Of a stretch of DNA of 64,000 bases, positions 44,567 to 52,754 are shown piece after piece (position 1 is the first letter of the stretch; every line of letters begins with the position of its first letter). Made by a program: the position numbers and the translations under genes. A model generated the notes under the pieces. It searched no databases. It worked only from the letters and a program-made list of their open reading frames with translations, and was not told the DNA's origin. This stretch comes from Pectobacterium aroidearum (GTDB taxonomy: Bacteria; Pseudomonadota; Gammaproteobacteria; Enterobacterales; Enterobacteriaceae), in the NCBI RefSeq assembly GCF_041228105.1, contig NZ_CP166097.1, forward strand, positions 992,001 to 1,056,000, read 5' to 3'.

Positions 44567-44572
44567 TATAAT
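44567..44572 (+). promoter_or_regulatory. Probable -10 element of queE
   Basis: A perfect TATAAT 32 bp upstream of the queE start. The best -35 candidate (CTGCAA at 44545, 16 bp spacing) is poor. No preQ1-type riboswitch fold was recognised in the leader. Confidence 0.5.
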
Positions 44573-44603
44573 GCCTTTTTAAGTGAATGAGACAGTGAAA
44601 ACC

Positions 44604-45275
44604 ATGCAGTACCCGATTAATGAAATGTTCCAGACGTTACAGGGCGAAGGCTATTTTACCGGTGTGCCGGCGGTGTTTGTGCGCCTGCAAGGGTGCCCGG
44701 TCGGCTGTAGCTGGTGCGATACCAAACACACCTGGGACAAACTGGCAGAGCGGGAAACCTCATTGGATCAGGTGCTGGTAAAAACGGAAGAAAACGATGC
44801 CTGGGGCGCGGCGAGTGCGGACGATATTCTGGCGCTGATGACGCAGCAGGGTTACACGGCACGCCACATCGTGATCACCGGCGGTGAGCCGTGTATCCAC
44901 GATTTGACACCGCTGACGCTACAGTTGGAAAAGCAGGGCTTTAGTTGCCAAATTGAAACCAGCGGCACCCACGACGTGCGCTGTTCGCCAAAAACCTGGG
45001 TGACGGTATCGCCGAAGGTGAATATGCGCGGCGGCATGAAGGTGCTCGATCAGGCACTGCAACGGGCGGATGAGATCAAACACCCGGTGGCGCGTGAACG
45101 TGATATTGAAGCGTTGGATACGCTACTGGCGCGGCTTGATGATGATAAGCCGCGCATCGTAGCTCTACAGCCGATCAGCCAGAAAGACGATGCGACCAAA
45201 CTGTGTATTGCGACCTGCATCGCCCGTAACTGGCGGCTTTCTATGCAGACACATAAATACCTGAATATTGCCTGA
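44604..45275 (+). CDS. queE: 7-carboxy-7-deazaguanine synthase
   Basis: Radical-SAM enzyme of queuosine synthesis. It converts the QueD product 6-carboxytetrahydropterin to 7-carboxy-7-deazaguanine. 223 aa from ATG 44604, the same length and start (MQYPINEMFQTLQGEG) as in E. coli; an upstream in-frame GTG at 44583 is not needed. The cluster cysteines are C31, C35 and C38 in QGCPVGCSWCDT. GGEPC and the C-terminal MQTHKYLNIA are intact. Confidence 0.96.
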   Translation: MQYPINEMFQTLQGEGYFTGVPAVFVRLQGCPVGCSWCDTKHTWDKLAERETSLDQVLVKTEENDAWGAASADDILALMTQQGYTARHIVITGGEPCIHDLTPLTLQLEKQGFSCQIETSGTHDVRCSPKTWVTVSPKVNMRGGMKVLDQALQRADEIKHPVARERDIEALDTLLARLDDDKPRIVALQPISQKDDATKLCIATCIARNWRLSMQTHKYLNIA

Positions 45276-45289
45276 TTATTTGTGGTTCT

Positions 45290-45901
45290 TCATGGCTGTT
45301 TATGGTTCTTCATATAGCTGTCATGCGCCGCTGAAATAACAGTTTTGGCGGCATTGACGTCTTCAAATCCTTTTAGCTCAACCACTTTTCTTCCCGCAGG
45401 CAGTTGTTTATAGACCCGGAAGAAAGCCTGTAGCCTTTCCTGTTCGATTGGCGGCAGGTCAGCAATCGTTTTGATGTTGTCATAGGTCGGATCGATCTTG
45501 CTGGTTGGAACTGCGACAATTTTGTCATCGACTTCGCCTGCATCGATCATTTTCAGGATGCCAATCGGGCGCAGTTTAATCAGCGATCCGGGGATCAGCG
45601 GGGCGCGGGTATAAAAAATCACATCAAGGGGATCGTTATCACCGCCTAATGATTGGGTGAGCGAGCCGTAGTTTGCCGGGTACGCCACAGGCATTGATTG
45701 GAAACGGTCGGCAATAATGAATCCGGTCTCAGCATCGGTTTCATACTTAATCATGCTGCCTGCCGGAATTTCCGTGACGGCATAAATTTCATCAGGGGTA
45801 TTTTTGGGCTGCGGAAAATCGAGAATATTTATTGGCGCAGCCGTTGCACAAAGTGAGAAAAACGAGAGCGCGACAGCTAATTTTCTGACTGAAAACAACA
45901 T
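45290..45901 (-). CDS. Exported family I inorganic pyrophosphatase
   Basis: 203 aa. It starts with a clear signal peptide (KLAVALSFFSLCATA-AP), then a family I pyrophosphatase domain: EIPAGSMIKYETDAETG, RFQSMPVAYPANYGSL, the metal-binding carboxylates in GGDNDPLDVI, and MIDAGEVDDKIVAVP. Cytosolic Ppa of E. coli has the same motifs but no export signal. Location is therefore inferred to be periplasm. It lies between queE and queD and convergent with queE; co-transcription with queD is unlikely because queD lies upstream and ends before it only by its own strand order (queD 46354-45992, start of this gene 45901, 90-bp gap), so an operon cannot be excluded. Confidence 0.85.
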   Translation of the reverse strand: MLFSVRKLAVALSFFSLCATAAPINILDFPQPKNTPDEIYAVTEIPAGSMIKYETDAETGFIIADRFQSMPVAYPANYGSLTQSLGGDNDPLDVIFYTRAPLIPGSLIKLRPIGILKMIDAGEVDDKIVAVPTSKIDPTYDNIKTIADLPPIEQERLQAFFRVYKQLPAGRKVVELKGFEDVNAAKTVISAAHDSYMKNHKQP

Positions 45902-45991
45902 GGGGATCCCCTATTCATTATGATTATGATGATGAATGCATCACAAGCAGAATGACGGGGACATGTTACAGAAAGATGTAGTAACGGCGGT

Positions 45992-46354
45992 TTACTCGCC
46001 TTTATAGACGCAGCCCGCGGTGCAGGTTTCTTTCACCATCACGGCGCTGAGCAGCGGTAATGTCGGCTTCAACTGGTGCCAGATCCAGTGCGCCAGCACC
46101 TCGCTGGTTGGGTTTTCCAGTCCGGGGATCTCATTCAGATAGTGGTGATCCAACCGCTCCCACGTAGGTTTGAACGCGGATTTCAGCTCAGAGAAATCCA
46201 TCACCCAGCCGGTATGCGGATCCACTTCACCGGTAATTTCCAGTCTCACCATGAAAGAGTGCCCATGCAGCCGCCCGCATTTGTGGCCTTCCGGTACGTG
46301 GGGCAAATGATGCGCGGCTTCAAACTGAAAATCTTTAAATAGCGTAGTGACCAT
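45992..46354 (-). CDS. queD: 6-carboxy-5,6,7,8-tetrahydropterin synthase
   Basis: Converts dihydroneopterin triphosphate to 6-carboxytetrahydropterin for queuosine. 120 aa, one T-fold domain. Zinc histidines lie in FEAAHHLPH and LHGHSF, the catalytic cysteine in [10 protein letters not shown], and the C-terminal [14 protein letters not shown] matches E. coli QueD. In E. coli queD lies next to cysJIH; here an 8-kb accessory block separates them. Confidence 0.95.
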   Translation of the reverse strand: MVTTLFKDFQFEAAHHLPHVPEGHKCGRLHGHSFMVRLEITGEVDPHTGWVMDFSELKSAFKPTWERLDHHYLNEIPGLENPTSEVLAHWIWHQLKPTLPLLSAVMVKETCTAGCVYKGE

Positions 46355-46436
46355 AGCGATGTTCCCGGTTTCGTTCTGAAAAGGGGGCTTTCAGAACATA
46401 GTATGCAAAAAACCGTCGCATACTACCCGAAAGTAC

Positions 46437-47771
46437 TTATTCTTCCAACTGCACGATCGTGGCGTGATGCCAGCCTGAAGGGAGCGGATCGGGACGGTGG
46501 ATCGTCATGTGGCTGGTGGTCAGGTTCAGGACGCCGCGAGCAAATAACGCGGGCATGCCGTCTGGGTAGTGCTCAACGCCGAATGCGCGCCCGGTAATGA
46601 GATCGACCCGATACGCATTGTCTAACCCCATACCTGTAGGGCGTTCCGGGTTGCAGGGCGGACGCACATCGTACATGCCCTGTTCCGGCGAGTCGCTCTG
46701 CCGCTGTTCGAGGTGCACGGCATGGAAATGGATATCACGAATGTAGCCTGCGGGCGTGCTGTGTAGGTTAATCGCTCCCTCGCTGATCCCCGCGATCTGA
46801 GAAAATTGCACCGCTTCGATCCGGCCCGGTTCGATGGCAGGATCGCGATAGCGTACGGAGATAAAGATCGGATCGGCTTTGCCCCAGTGGCAGGGATGTG
46901 CGGCGATGCACTGGAATGTGATGTTGCTGAACTGCAAGCGTCGAAACGTGCCGCCATCGCGGGATATCAGGCCGATCGCGCGGTTGGTATCGTAAATGGC
47001 ACAGTTGCTGACGGAAATATCTTCAATGTCGGCAAAGGTTTCGGTGCCGACTTTCAGCGCACAGCTCTTGGAGCGCAACAGGCAATTGCTGATAACGACC
47101 TGCTGCACCTTACGTTGCAGATGTGGTGGCTTATTGGTGGTTTTGATGCACAGTGCATCGTCGGCGGCGCTCAGCGAGCAGTTGCTGATTTGTACCTGCT
47201 GGCAGCTATCGAGATCCAGCGCATCGGTATTCGCCATGCTCAGATCGTTATCAATCGTCAGGCGTTCGACGATGACGTGACGACAGCTGACCAAATGCAC
47301 GGTCCACATTGGCGCGTGTTCAATCGTAAAGTCACACAGGCGGATGTGTTCGCAATCCTCAAAAACCACAATGCGTGGGCGATGTTGCGCAGGCAGGCGA
47401 TAGCCTTGATCGTCGGGTTCCAGCGAGAAATAGGCGTCGGCATTTCCCATGATCTTACCCTGACCGCAGATCGTGATATTGCGCTGTTGGTAAGCATAAA
47501 GAAACGCCCGATGTGACAGCTCGGCCATGCTGATGGTGGTAGCCTGCGTAAACTGCTCATAGTCGCCGCTGACGATGAGCTCAGCCCCCGCCTCCAGTTG
47601 CAGGCAAAAATTGGAAGGCAGCAGCAATCCCCCTAACAGATAGCGCCCCGGTTCTACCGTCAGGGTGCCGCCGCCCTGTGCCGCAATCCTGTCGATAGCC
47701 TGCTGAAAAATGGCGGTATCCGGTGTGACGCCGTCGGCGGCGGGGGAGTATGACTGAATAGAGTGCTTCAT
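46437..47771 (-). CDS. GH28-like (polygalacturonase-fold) protein without signal peptide
   Basis: 444 aa right-handed beta-helix protein. The GH28 pattern is recognisable as NTDALDLDSC, SAADDALCIKT and KSCALKVGTET, carrying aspartates at the expected places. The usual GHG histidine motif and the RIK motif of true polygalacturonases are not obvious, so the substrate may be an unusual pectic oligomer. There is no signal peptide, implying cytosolic action on imported oligosaccharides. The start at ATG 47771 follows GGATC; an in-frame ATG at 47804 has no ribosome-binding site. The sugar-binding protein gene downstream of its start region is divergent. Confidence 0.78.
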   Translation of the reverse strand: MKHSIQSYSPAADGVTPDTAIFQQAIDRIAAQGGGTLTVEPGRYLLGGLLLPSNFCLQLEAGAELIVSGDYEQFTQATTISMAELSHRAFLYAYQQRNITICGQGKIMGNADAYFSLEPDDQGYRLPAQHRPRIVVFEDCEHIRLCDFTIEHAPMWTVHLVSCRHVIVERLTIDNDLSMANTDALDLDSCQQVQISNCSLSAADDALCIKTTNKPPHLQRKVQQVVISNCLLRSKSCALKVGTETFADIEDISVSNCAIYDTNRAIGLISRDGGTFRRLQFSNITFQCIAAHPCHWGKADPIFISVRYRDPAIEPGRIEAVQFSQIAGISEGAINLHSTPAGYIRDIHFHAVHLEQRQSDSPEQGMYDVRPPCNPERPTGMGLDNAYRVDLITGRAFGVEHYPDGMPALFARGVLNLTTSHMTIHRPDPLPSGWHHATIVQLEE

Positions 47772-48061
47772 GATGAGATCCAATTTTGCCGTCCATGAAC
47801 GCATTGCAGCACGTTTTGGGGCGTTCGGCAGGATCTGACACGATGAAATCTGCGGAGCTTGGAGCGGGCTTCACAGCCTATGGCGTGTGGCGTAAGAGAA
47901 TGTGAAAGGCATAACGAAGAGAAGGATGCGGTGCTTCATGCTGTGTGTGTTTCATCACGTTTTTACACCGTTTTCTCTCTTTTACCACGCACACGGGGTG
48001 GTTTTGTTGTTTTTGTGTTTCTTATTTGTGAAATGAATCTCTTTTTGGTGTGGTGTGCCGG

Positions 48062-48250
48062 TTAATGATGTGAGGCACCTCCCTGCTGCGTCAGATAGGG
48101 CTCACGCTGCGTGATTGAAACGTCCACTAACGCGATGCGGCCATCAACATTTCTTCCGTCAGCCCCGCAAATCACGCGTTTTTCCGCCGTGACGGCTGGC
48201 GCGATAAAAAAGGTTCTGCCTATCTTGTCAGGGTCGAGAAATGTAGTCAT
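48062..48250 (-). CDS. Possible small hypothetical protein (62 aa)
   Basis: Starts MTTFLDPDKIGRTFFIAPAV, with AGGTAGGG just before the ATG, divergent from the sugar-binding protein gene 68 bp away. No family recognised, no signal peptide or membrane segment. It lies in a 547-bp gap (47772-48318); the rest of the gap is GT- and T-rich and shows no other gene. It could be a real small gene, a relic, or chance. Confidence 0.3.
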   Translation of the reverse strand: MTTFLDPDKIGRTFFIAPAVTAEKRVICGADGRNVDGRIALVDVSITQREPYLTQQGGASHH

Positions 48251-48318
48251 GTACCCTACCTGTTCTCATCCATACGCCACACCAGACACACCACAATAAT
48301 AATGTCGTTGGGGGAAAA

Positions 48319-49611
48319 ATGAGATTACCTGGACTGATTGTCATCGCCTTCTCTGCGCTCTGTTCGCTCGCGCAGGCTGCTGAACCCGTGGAATTACGCC
48401 TCTCCTGGTGGGGAGGAAATAGCCGTCATCAGGCGACGTTGACCGCACTGGAGGCGTTTCAGAAAAAATATCCGCATATCAGCGTGAAGCCGGAATATAC
48501 CGGCTGGGACGGGCACTTATCCCGTCTGACGACACAGATTGCCAGCGCTGAAGAACCGGATGTGTTACAGGTCAACTGGAACTGGCTGCCGATTTTTTCC
48601 AAGACCGGTACCGGCTTTTATGACCTGAATAAGCTGAGTGATACGCTAAAATTGCAGGATTTCCCCGAAGATGCGCTGAAGCCCGCGACGATTGATGGCA
48701 AGGTGAATGCGATTTCCACCTCGCTGAATGCGCTGGTGATGTACTACAACACGGAAACCTGGAAGAAAGCCGGACTGCCGTATCCCACCACCTGGGATGA
48801 ACTGTTCCATGCTGGCAAGGTATTTAAAGAAAAACTGGGCGATAACTATTTCCCCATTGCTTCTCCCGCGCAGGACAGCGGTGAAGGCGTGCTGGAATTG
48901 ATCAACTATTACATGACGCAGAAATATCAGATCGGCATGATCGATGAGAAGAACAAACGCTTTAACTACAGTGAGGCGCAATGGATCGAGGCGTTCCGCT
49001 TCTATAAGCGTTTGATCGACGAACATGTGATGCCGTCCTCGAAGTATTACAACGCGTTTGGCAAAGTCGGCATGTATGAAACGCGTCCCTGGATTAACGG
49101 CGAATACGGCGGCGCGCATCTGTGGATTTCGGTCGTGAAGAAATACGCCGATCCGCTGGCGGCACCCGGCAAGCTTGAGTTAGGGCCATACATTATGACG
49201 CCGGGGTCGGAGAATTCCGGGCAGTTCTTCAAACCCTCTATGCTGTTTGCCATCAGTAAAAATACCAGGCACCCGAAAGAAGCGGCGCTGCTGCTGAATT
49301 TCCTGATGAACGACCCTGAGGGAGCGCTGCTGATGGGCACCGAGCGCGGTATTCCGCTCAGCCGCATCGCCAGACAAGCGCTGGAAGAAAAGCAGAAGCT
49401 GGATACGAACGATCTGTCGGTTGCCGGATTATCGCTGGCGCTGCAAAAGCCGATGCAAACACCCGTTTCTTCCTATCTTGAAGATCCGCAGCTTGCCAGC
49501 CTGATCCTGCAAACCATCGAACAGCTGGATTATGGCAAAAAGAGCGTCGAAGAGTCGGCGAAAAACTTCAGCAATTCAGGCGATCGCATTCTGAAACGGG
49601 TGATCCGCTAA
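48319..49611 (+). CDS. ABC-type sugar-binding periplasmic protein
   Basis: 430 aa extracytoplasmic solute-binding protein of the carbohydrate (UgpB/MalE, family 1) type. Signal peptide MRLPGLIVIAFSALCSLAQA, then VELRLSWWGGNSRHQATLTA and YPHISVKPEYTGWDGHLSRL, and later NWNWLPIFS. It closely resembles the binding proteins of pectic-oligosaccharide importers such as TogB. No permease or ATPase gene is adjacent, so it must serve a transporter encoded elsewhere. Preceded by GGGGGAAAA before the ATG. Confidence 0.85.
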   Translation: MRLPGLIVIAFSALCSLAQAAEPVELRLSWWGGNSRHQATLTALEAFQKKYPHISVKPEYTGWDGHLSRLTTQIASAEEPDVLQVNWNWLPIFSKTGTGFYDLNKLSDTLKLQDFPEDALKPATIDGKVNAISTSLNALVMYYNTETWKKAGLPYPTTWDELFHAGKVFKEKLGDNYFPIASPAQDSGEGVLELINYYMTQKYQIGMIDEKNKRFNYSEAQWIEAFRFYKRLIDEHVMPSSKYYNAFGKVGMYETRPWINGEYGGAHLWISVVKKYADPLAAPGKLELGPYIMTPGSENSGQFFKPSMLFAISKNTRHPKEAALLLNFLMNDPEGALLMGTERGIPLSRIARQALEEKQKLDTNDLSVAGLSLALQKPMQTPVSSYLEDPQLASLILQTIEQLDYGKKSVEESAKNFSNSGDRILKRVIR

Positions 49612-49622
49612 GCGAATCACCG

Positions 49623-49655
49623 AATACCGTAGTCAGTGACTGACTACGGTATTTT
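49623..49655. terminator. Bidirectional terminator between convergent genes
   Basis: AATACCGTAGTCA-GTGAC-TGACTACGGTATT, a perfect 13-bp stem followed by TTATT, between the sugar-binding protein gene and the convergent hypothetical gene. Confidence 0.8.
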
Positions 49656-49668
49656 ATTGGCCGGTGCG

Positions 49669-51351
49669 TTACGCGAGTTCAGCCAACTGTTGTTGCAGGC
49701 TATCGGCTAACGCGCGTGGACGCCCGGCATCAAACATCACATGCATGCTCACCGGGTACTCCCGGTGCTGTAGGCAGAAATCTTCCATCTCATGCCCGAT
49801 CCCGTACAGCGCCTGAATGTTGGTTTTGGCGATTTCTCGCAGCGTCCAGTTGTTCTCCACCTGTTTGCAGTAGTGCAGCGTAAAGAAGGCTTTTTGCGCG
49901 TGAACAAACGCTCGGCAATACAGCGTCAGGCCGCGCCATTCCTGCTGCCAGCGCTGGCGGAGCGCTTCCGGCATCGTGTGTTCACGAGAGAATTGCAGTG
50001 CGGCCTGCTGGCACTGTTCCGCCAACTGCCACGCGGCATCTTTCTCTTTCGCGATGTGATAGAGGTTTTGCGACGCCAGATCCGCATGCTGCGGGTCGAA
50101 CGTAATATCCTGACCGGAGCCCGGTAGCCAGTGGTTACGGTTGAGCTGACCATACAGGCTCCAGATCGCCTGACCAAAACTGGTCGGCAGCAGGCTGTGG
50201 CGGTGAAAAACGTGGTGGCGGGCGTACAGTGACAGGGAAATGGCCTGATGCGCCTGATCCAACAAGGTCTGCATCGTGTGCAGTACGCTATCGTCCGGTT
50301 GCCACTGATAGCGCGCCATTAACCACTGCGCGAACAGCGTACTTTCGTTTGTCGATGCGGTCTGGTTCATGAGTAAGCGGGAACTGGCGAACAGCGTAAA
50401 TTCGCTGAGCGTACCGATTACACTGTGATTATCCACGCCTTCCCAACTGATGCGACACAGCGCGCTGACAATCGCGGGATTTTTCTCCCGGCACCACAGC
50501 AGTCGCCCCTGCACTTCGGTGTAGCGCAGGAAGGGAAGGTTGCCCCAGCCAACTTCTTCGCCCGCCAGATCCAGTTCAACCCAGACTTCACGCCCGCTGA
50601 CGTCCAGCAGCGCAGGGTTATTGGGGAACTCAGGCCAGAAGCGTTCTGGCGTGACTTTGATGGCGACAGAAACGGATTCCGGCAGCGTGCGAATAGCGTT
50701 CAGCACATTACCGATGTCCTGATGGCTGGCGGGAAAAGCGCGCAATACCAGATGACGCTGGTGGTAGTGCATCACGCGGGCGACGGCGGAAAATAAGCGG
50801 TGGTAGATCTGCTCGCTGTCAGCGTTCGTCGGCCAGTGTGTCGTGACGGGAACGACGCCGTTGATCTCATCGCCGGAGGGGGCTGAAAAGCGTAGCAGGC
50901 TGTCGCTGTTGGAGATCGCCAGCAGCAGGCCGCTCAGGCGCGGGATCTGCTGCATCAGCAGTTCGACTTTGGCGGCAAGGTAGTCGCACCAAAAATCGGT
51001 ATCCATGCGGAGGCTATGTTTGTCGTCCAGTAATTCCGGGTGGTGGAGCAATAAATCTGTGGGGAACGACAGCTCTTTGCATTGCAGATACAGCGCCAGC
51101 CCCTGTTCACGGCAGTGTGCCGCGACCTGATTCAGGTAAATACAGCGGGAACGTTGTTGGCTGCTGATGCGATCGTCAAAACGTGCGTTATTGTAGGCTT
51201 CCGGTGTAACCAGTTTATCCAGCAAATCCGCAGCGCCCAGCACCAGCGTATTGAAGCCCTGTTCTCGGGCGTAATCGGTGACCGAGAGGACCTGTTGCCA
51301 GTGCCAAATATCCTGCGTATTGAGTTCCAGCGCGCGTCGTTGCCACATCAT
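49669..51351 (-). CDS. Unclassified 560-residue protein, possible glycoside hydrolase
   Basis: Start chosen at ATG 51351 with GGGAG five bases upstream; an in-frame ATG 45 bp further up lacks a site. No signal peptide or membrane segment. The first 300 residues alternate hydrophobic strands and helices as in a TIM barrel (GFNTLVLGAADLLDKL, REQGLALYLQCKELSFP, SGLLLAISNSDSLLRF, RHLVLRAFPASHQDIG). Acidic clusters follow in VWVELDLAGEEVGWGN, loosely reminiscent of GH67-type alpha-glucuronidases. A helical C-terminal half comes next. I cannot assign a family. Its neighbours (sugar-binding protein, GH28-like protein) suggest cytosolic processing of a plant oligosaccharide. Confidence 0.7.
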   Translation of the reverse strand: MMWQRRALELNTQDIWHWQQVLSVTDYAREQGFNTLVLGAADLLDKLVTPEAYNNARFDDRISSQQRSRCIYLNQVAAHCREQGLALYLQCKELSFPTDLLLHHPELLDDKHSLRMDTDFWCDYLAAKVELLMQQIPRLSGLLLAISNSDSLLRFSAPSGDEINGVVPVTTHWPTNADSEQIYHRLFSAVARVMHYHQRHLVLRAFPASHQDIGNVLNAIRTLPESVSVAIKVTPERFWPEFPNNPALLDVSGREVWVELDLAGEEVGWGNLPFLRYTEVQGRLLWCREKNPAIVSALCRISWEGVDNHSVIGTLSEFTLFASSRLLMNQTASTNESTLFAQWLMARYQWQPDDSVLHTMQTLLDQAHQAISLSLYARHHVFHRHSLLPTSFGQAIWSLYGQLNRNHWLPGSGQDITFDPQHADLASQNLYHIAKEKDAAWQLAEQCQQAALQFSREHTMPEALRQRWQQEWRGLTLYCRAFVHAQKAFFTLHYCKQVENNWTLREIAKTNIQALYGIGHEMEDFCLQHREYPVSMHVMFDAGRPRALADSLQQQLAELA

Positions 51352-51502
51352 TTTTCTCCCGTTGCCACAGGCGTGAGTATCGCATTGATACGCCATTGTA
51401 AAAGGATAAATTCCTGTGGCGAACGCCAGAAATGTGAGCCTGTTCGCTAATGTCGATCGTCTAAGAGGTTGTTGGCGGGGCAGCAGAGGCTGAAGATATC
51501 AG

Positions 51503-52243
51503 CTAAAAGCCCTCCAGCAGCCTTAATTGGCTGAATGTGAGTGGCCGATAGAAGATATATCCTTGAATCCCAATGGGGTGGTATTTATTTAACCGGTTCA
51601 AATCCGTCGCTTTCTCAACGCCTTCACAGATAATATTTACCCCAAGAGGGATAAGTTTGTTCAATAAGACCTTTAGTTTTTGTGATTTTGTCTCTTCTTT
51701 ACCGATGCCATCAATAATAGAACGATCGATTTTTATGGTATCGAAGTCAAACAAGCTCAGGCTGTCTATTTGTAGATTTCCTGCGCCGAAGTCATCTAAC
51801 GAAAGCATAAAGCCATATTTTTTGGCCTGATTTAAAAAAGGTATCCCGTCTATTAACTGCTGTCGCGTCGTTTTTTCACTGATCTCTATTTCTATATTCT
51901 GTGGGTTAACCTCATGCGTAATACATTTTTGGTATAACCTTTCCAGATAGGCGGAATTATTAAAAAGTAAATGTGAAAGATTGAAAGATATTGTCATGCT
52001 GCTTTTGTTTTTTATTACCTGACAGACAACATCAAACATAAAGTCTGTTACTTTATCGATTGCCTTAGATTTCTCTATTCTATCTATGGTTTGTTGCGTT
52101 GATATCAGTGTGCCTTCCGAATTATAAAACCTGGCGAGGGCTTCATAGCGGAATATTTTATTGTGAGGGAGATGGATGATAGGCTGGAACTCTGCTGTCA
52201 GCCTAAGAATTTTTCCATCAATATTCAATGTTGTTGTATTCAT
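51503..52243 (-). CDS. EAL-domain c-di-GMP phosphodiesterase
   Basis: 246 aa, a stand-alone EAL domain with no sensory or membrane part. Catalytic features appear intact: EAL in YEALARF (34-36), the asparagine in SFNLSHLL, the glutamates in IEIEISEKT, LDDFGAGN, the lysine-aspartate in IKIDRS, EGVE, and GIQGYIF. It should hydrolyse c-di-GMP to pGpG. Low GC and many ATA/AAA codons set it apart from its neighbours, hinting at transfer. It is divergent from the PilZ/HD-GYP gene at 52755. Confidence 0.88.
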   Translation of the reverse strand: MNTTTLNIDGKILRLTAEFQPIIHLPHNKIFRYEALARFYNSEGTLISTQQTIDRIEKSKAIDKVTDFMFDVVCQVIKNKSSMTISFNLSHLLFNNSAYLERLYQKCITHEVNPQNIEIEISEKTTRQQLIDGIPFLNQAKKYGFMLSLDDFGAGNLQIDSLSLFDFDTIKIDRSIIDGIGKEETKSQKLKVLLNKLIPLGVNIICEGVEKATDLNRLNKYHPIGIQGYIFYRPLTFSQLRLLEGF

Positions 52244-52754
52244 TTTACTGATTACTCACCCTCTCCATAGAAATAGGAATTCCACAGCCTTGCTCGTCTG
52301 GATTCTACACAGCAATTTGGAATAGATGGAAATTGTTTAAAATGATCAATAATTCTTGTTTGATAGTTATTGACTATTGAATAAAAAATAATGATCGTTT
52401 AAATCTATGTTGTCATTGGTGTTTAATTCTAATTTTGTTAATTTATCTGGGTTTTTAAATTGATTGTTTTTGTTTAATTGGTGGTTAAGTTTTTTTTGTT
52501 TGAATTTAAATCAATATGACGGTGGCGTGTGACCGTTGTGACTTCATAGTATCCTTGTTAGGATGATAAGCGACGTTAAGATTGCCGTTTCGTAATCCTA
52601 TCAAAGGGGAGAAAAACTCAGAATTGAATCTGGGTGATGTTCTACTCAGTAAGAATCAGCATTTAATTCCGTGTGAGCATTCATTTTATTAAAAAGAGAA
52701 GTCCTTTTTGGATTTTGGGGTATATCACCATCGCGTTAATAGGTAGATATTATA
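52244..52754. other. AT-rich divergent intergenic region (511 bp)
   Basis: Very AT-rich, with repeated TTTTTGTTTAATT-like tracts around 52440-52510. It must hold the promoters of the EAL and PilZ genes, but no sigma-28 or strong sigma-70 element stands out. It looks like an H-NS-type silencing target (inference). No gene supported. Confidence 0.45.

Noticed and set aside
44405..44603. preQ1 riboswitch upstream of queE
   Set aside because: No characteristic A-rich tail with C-rich hairpin loop could be found; only a -10 box is visible.
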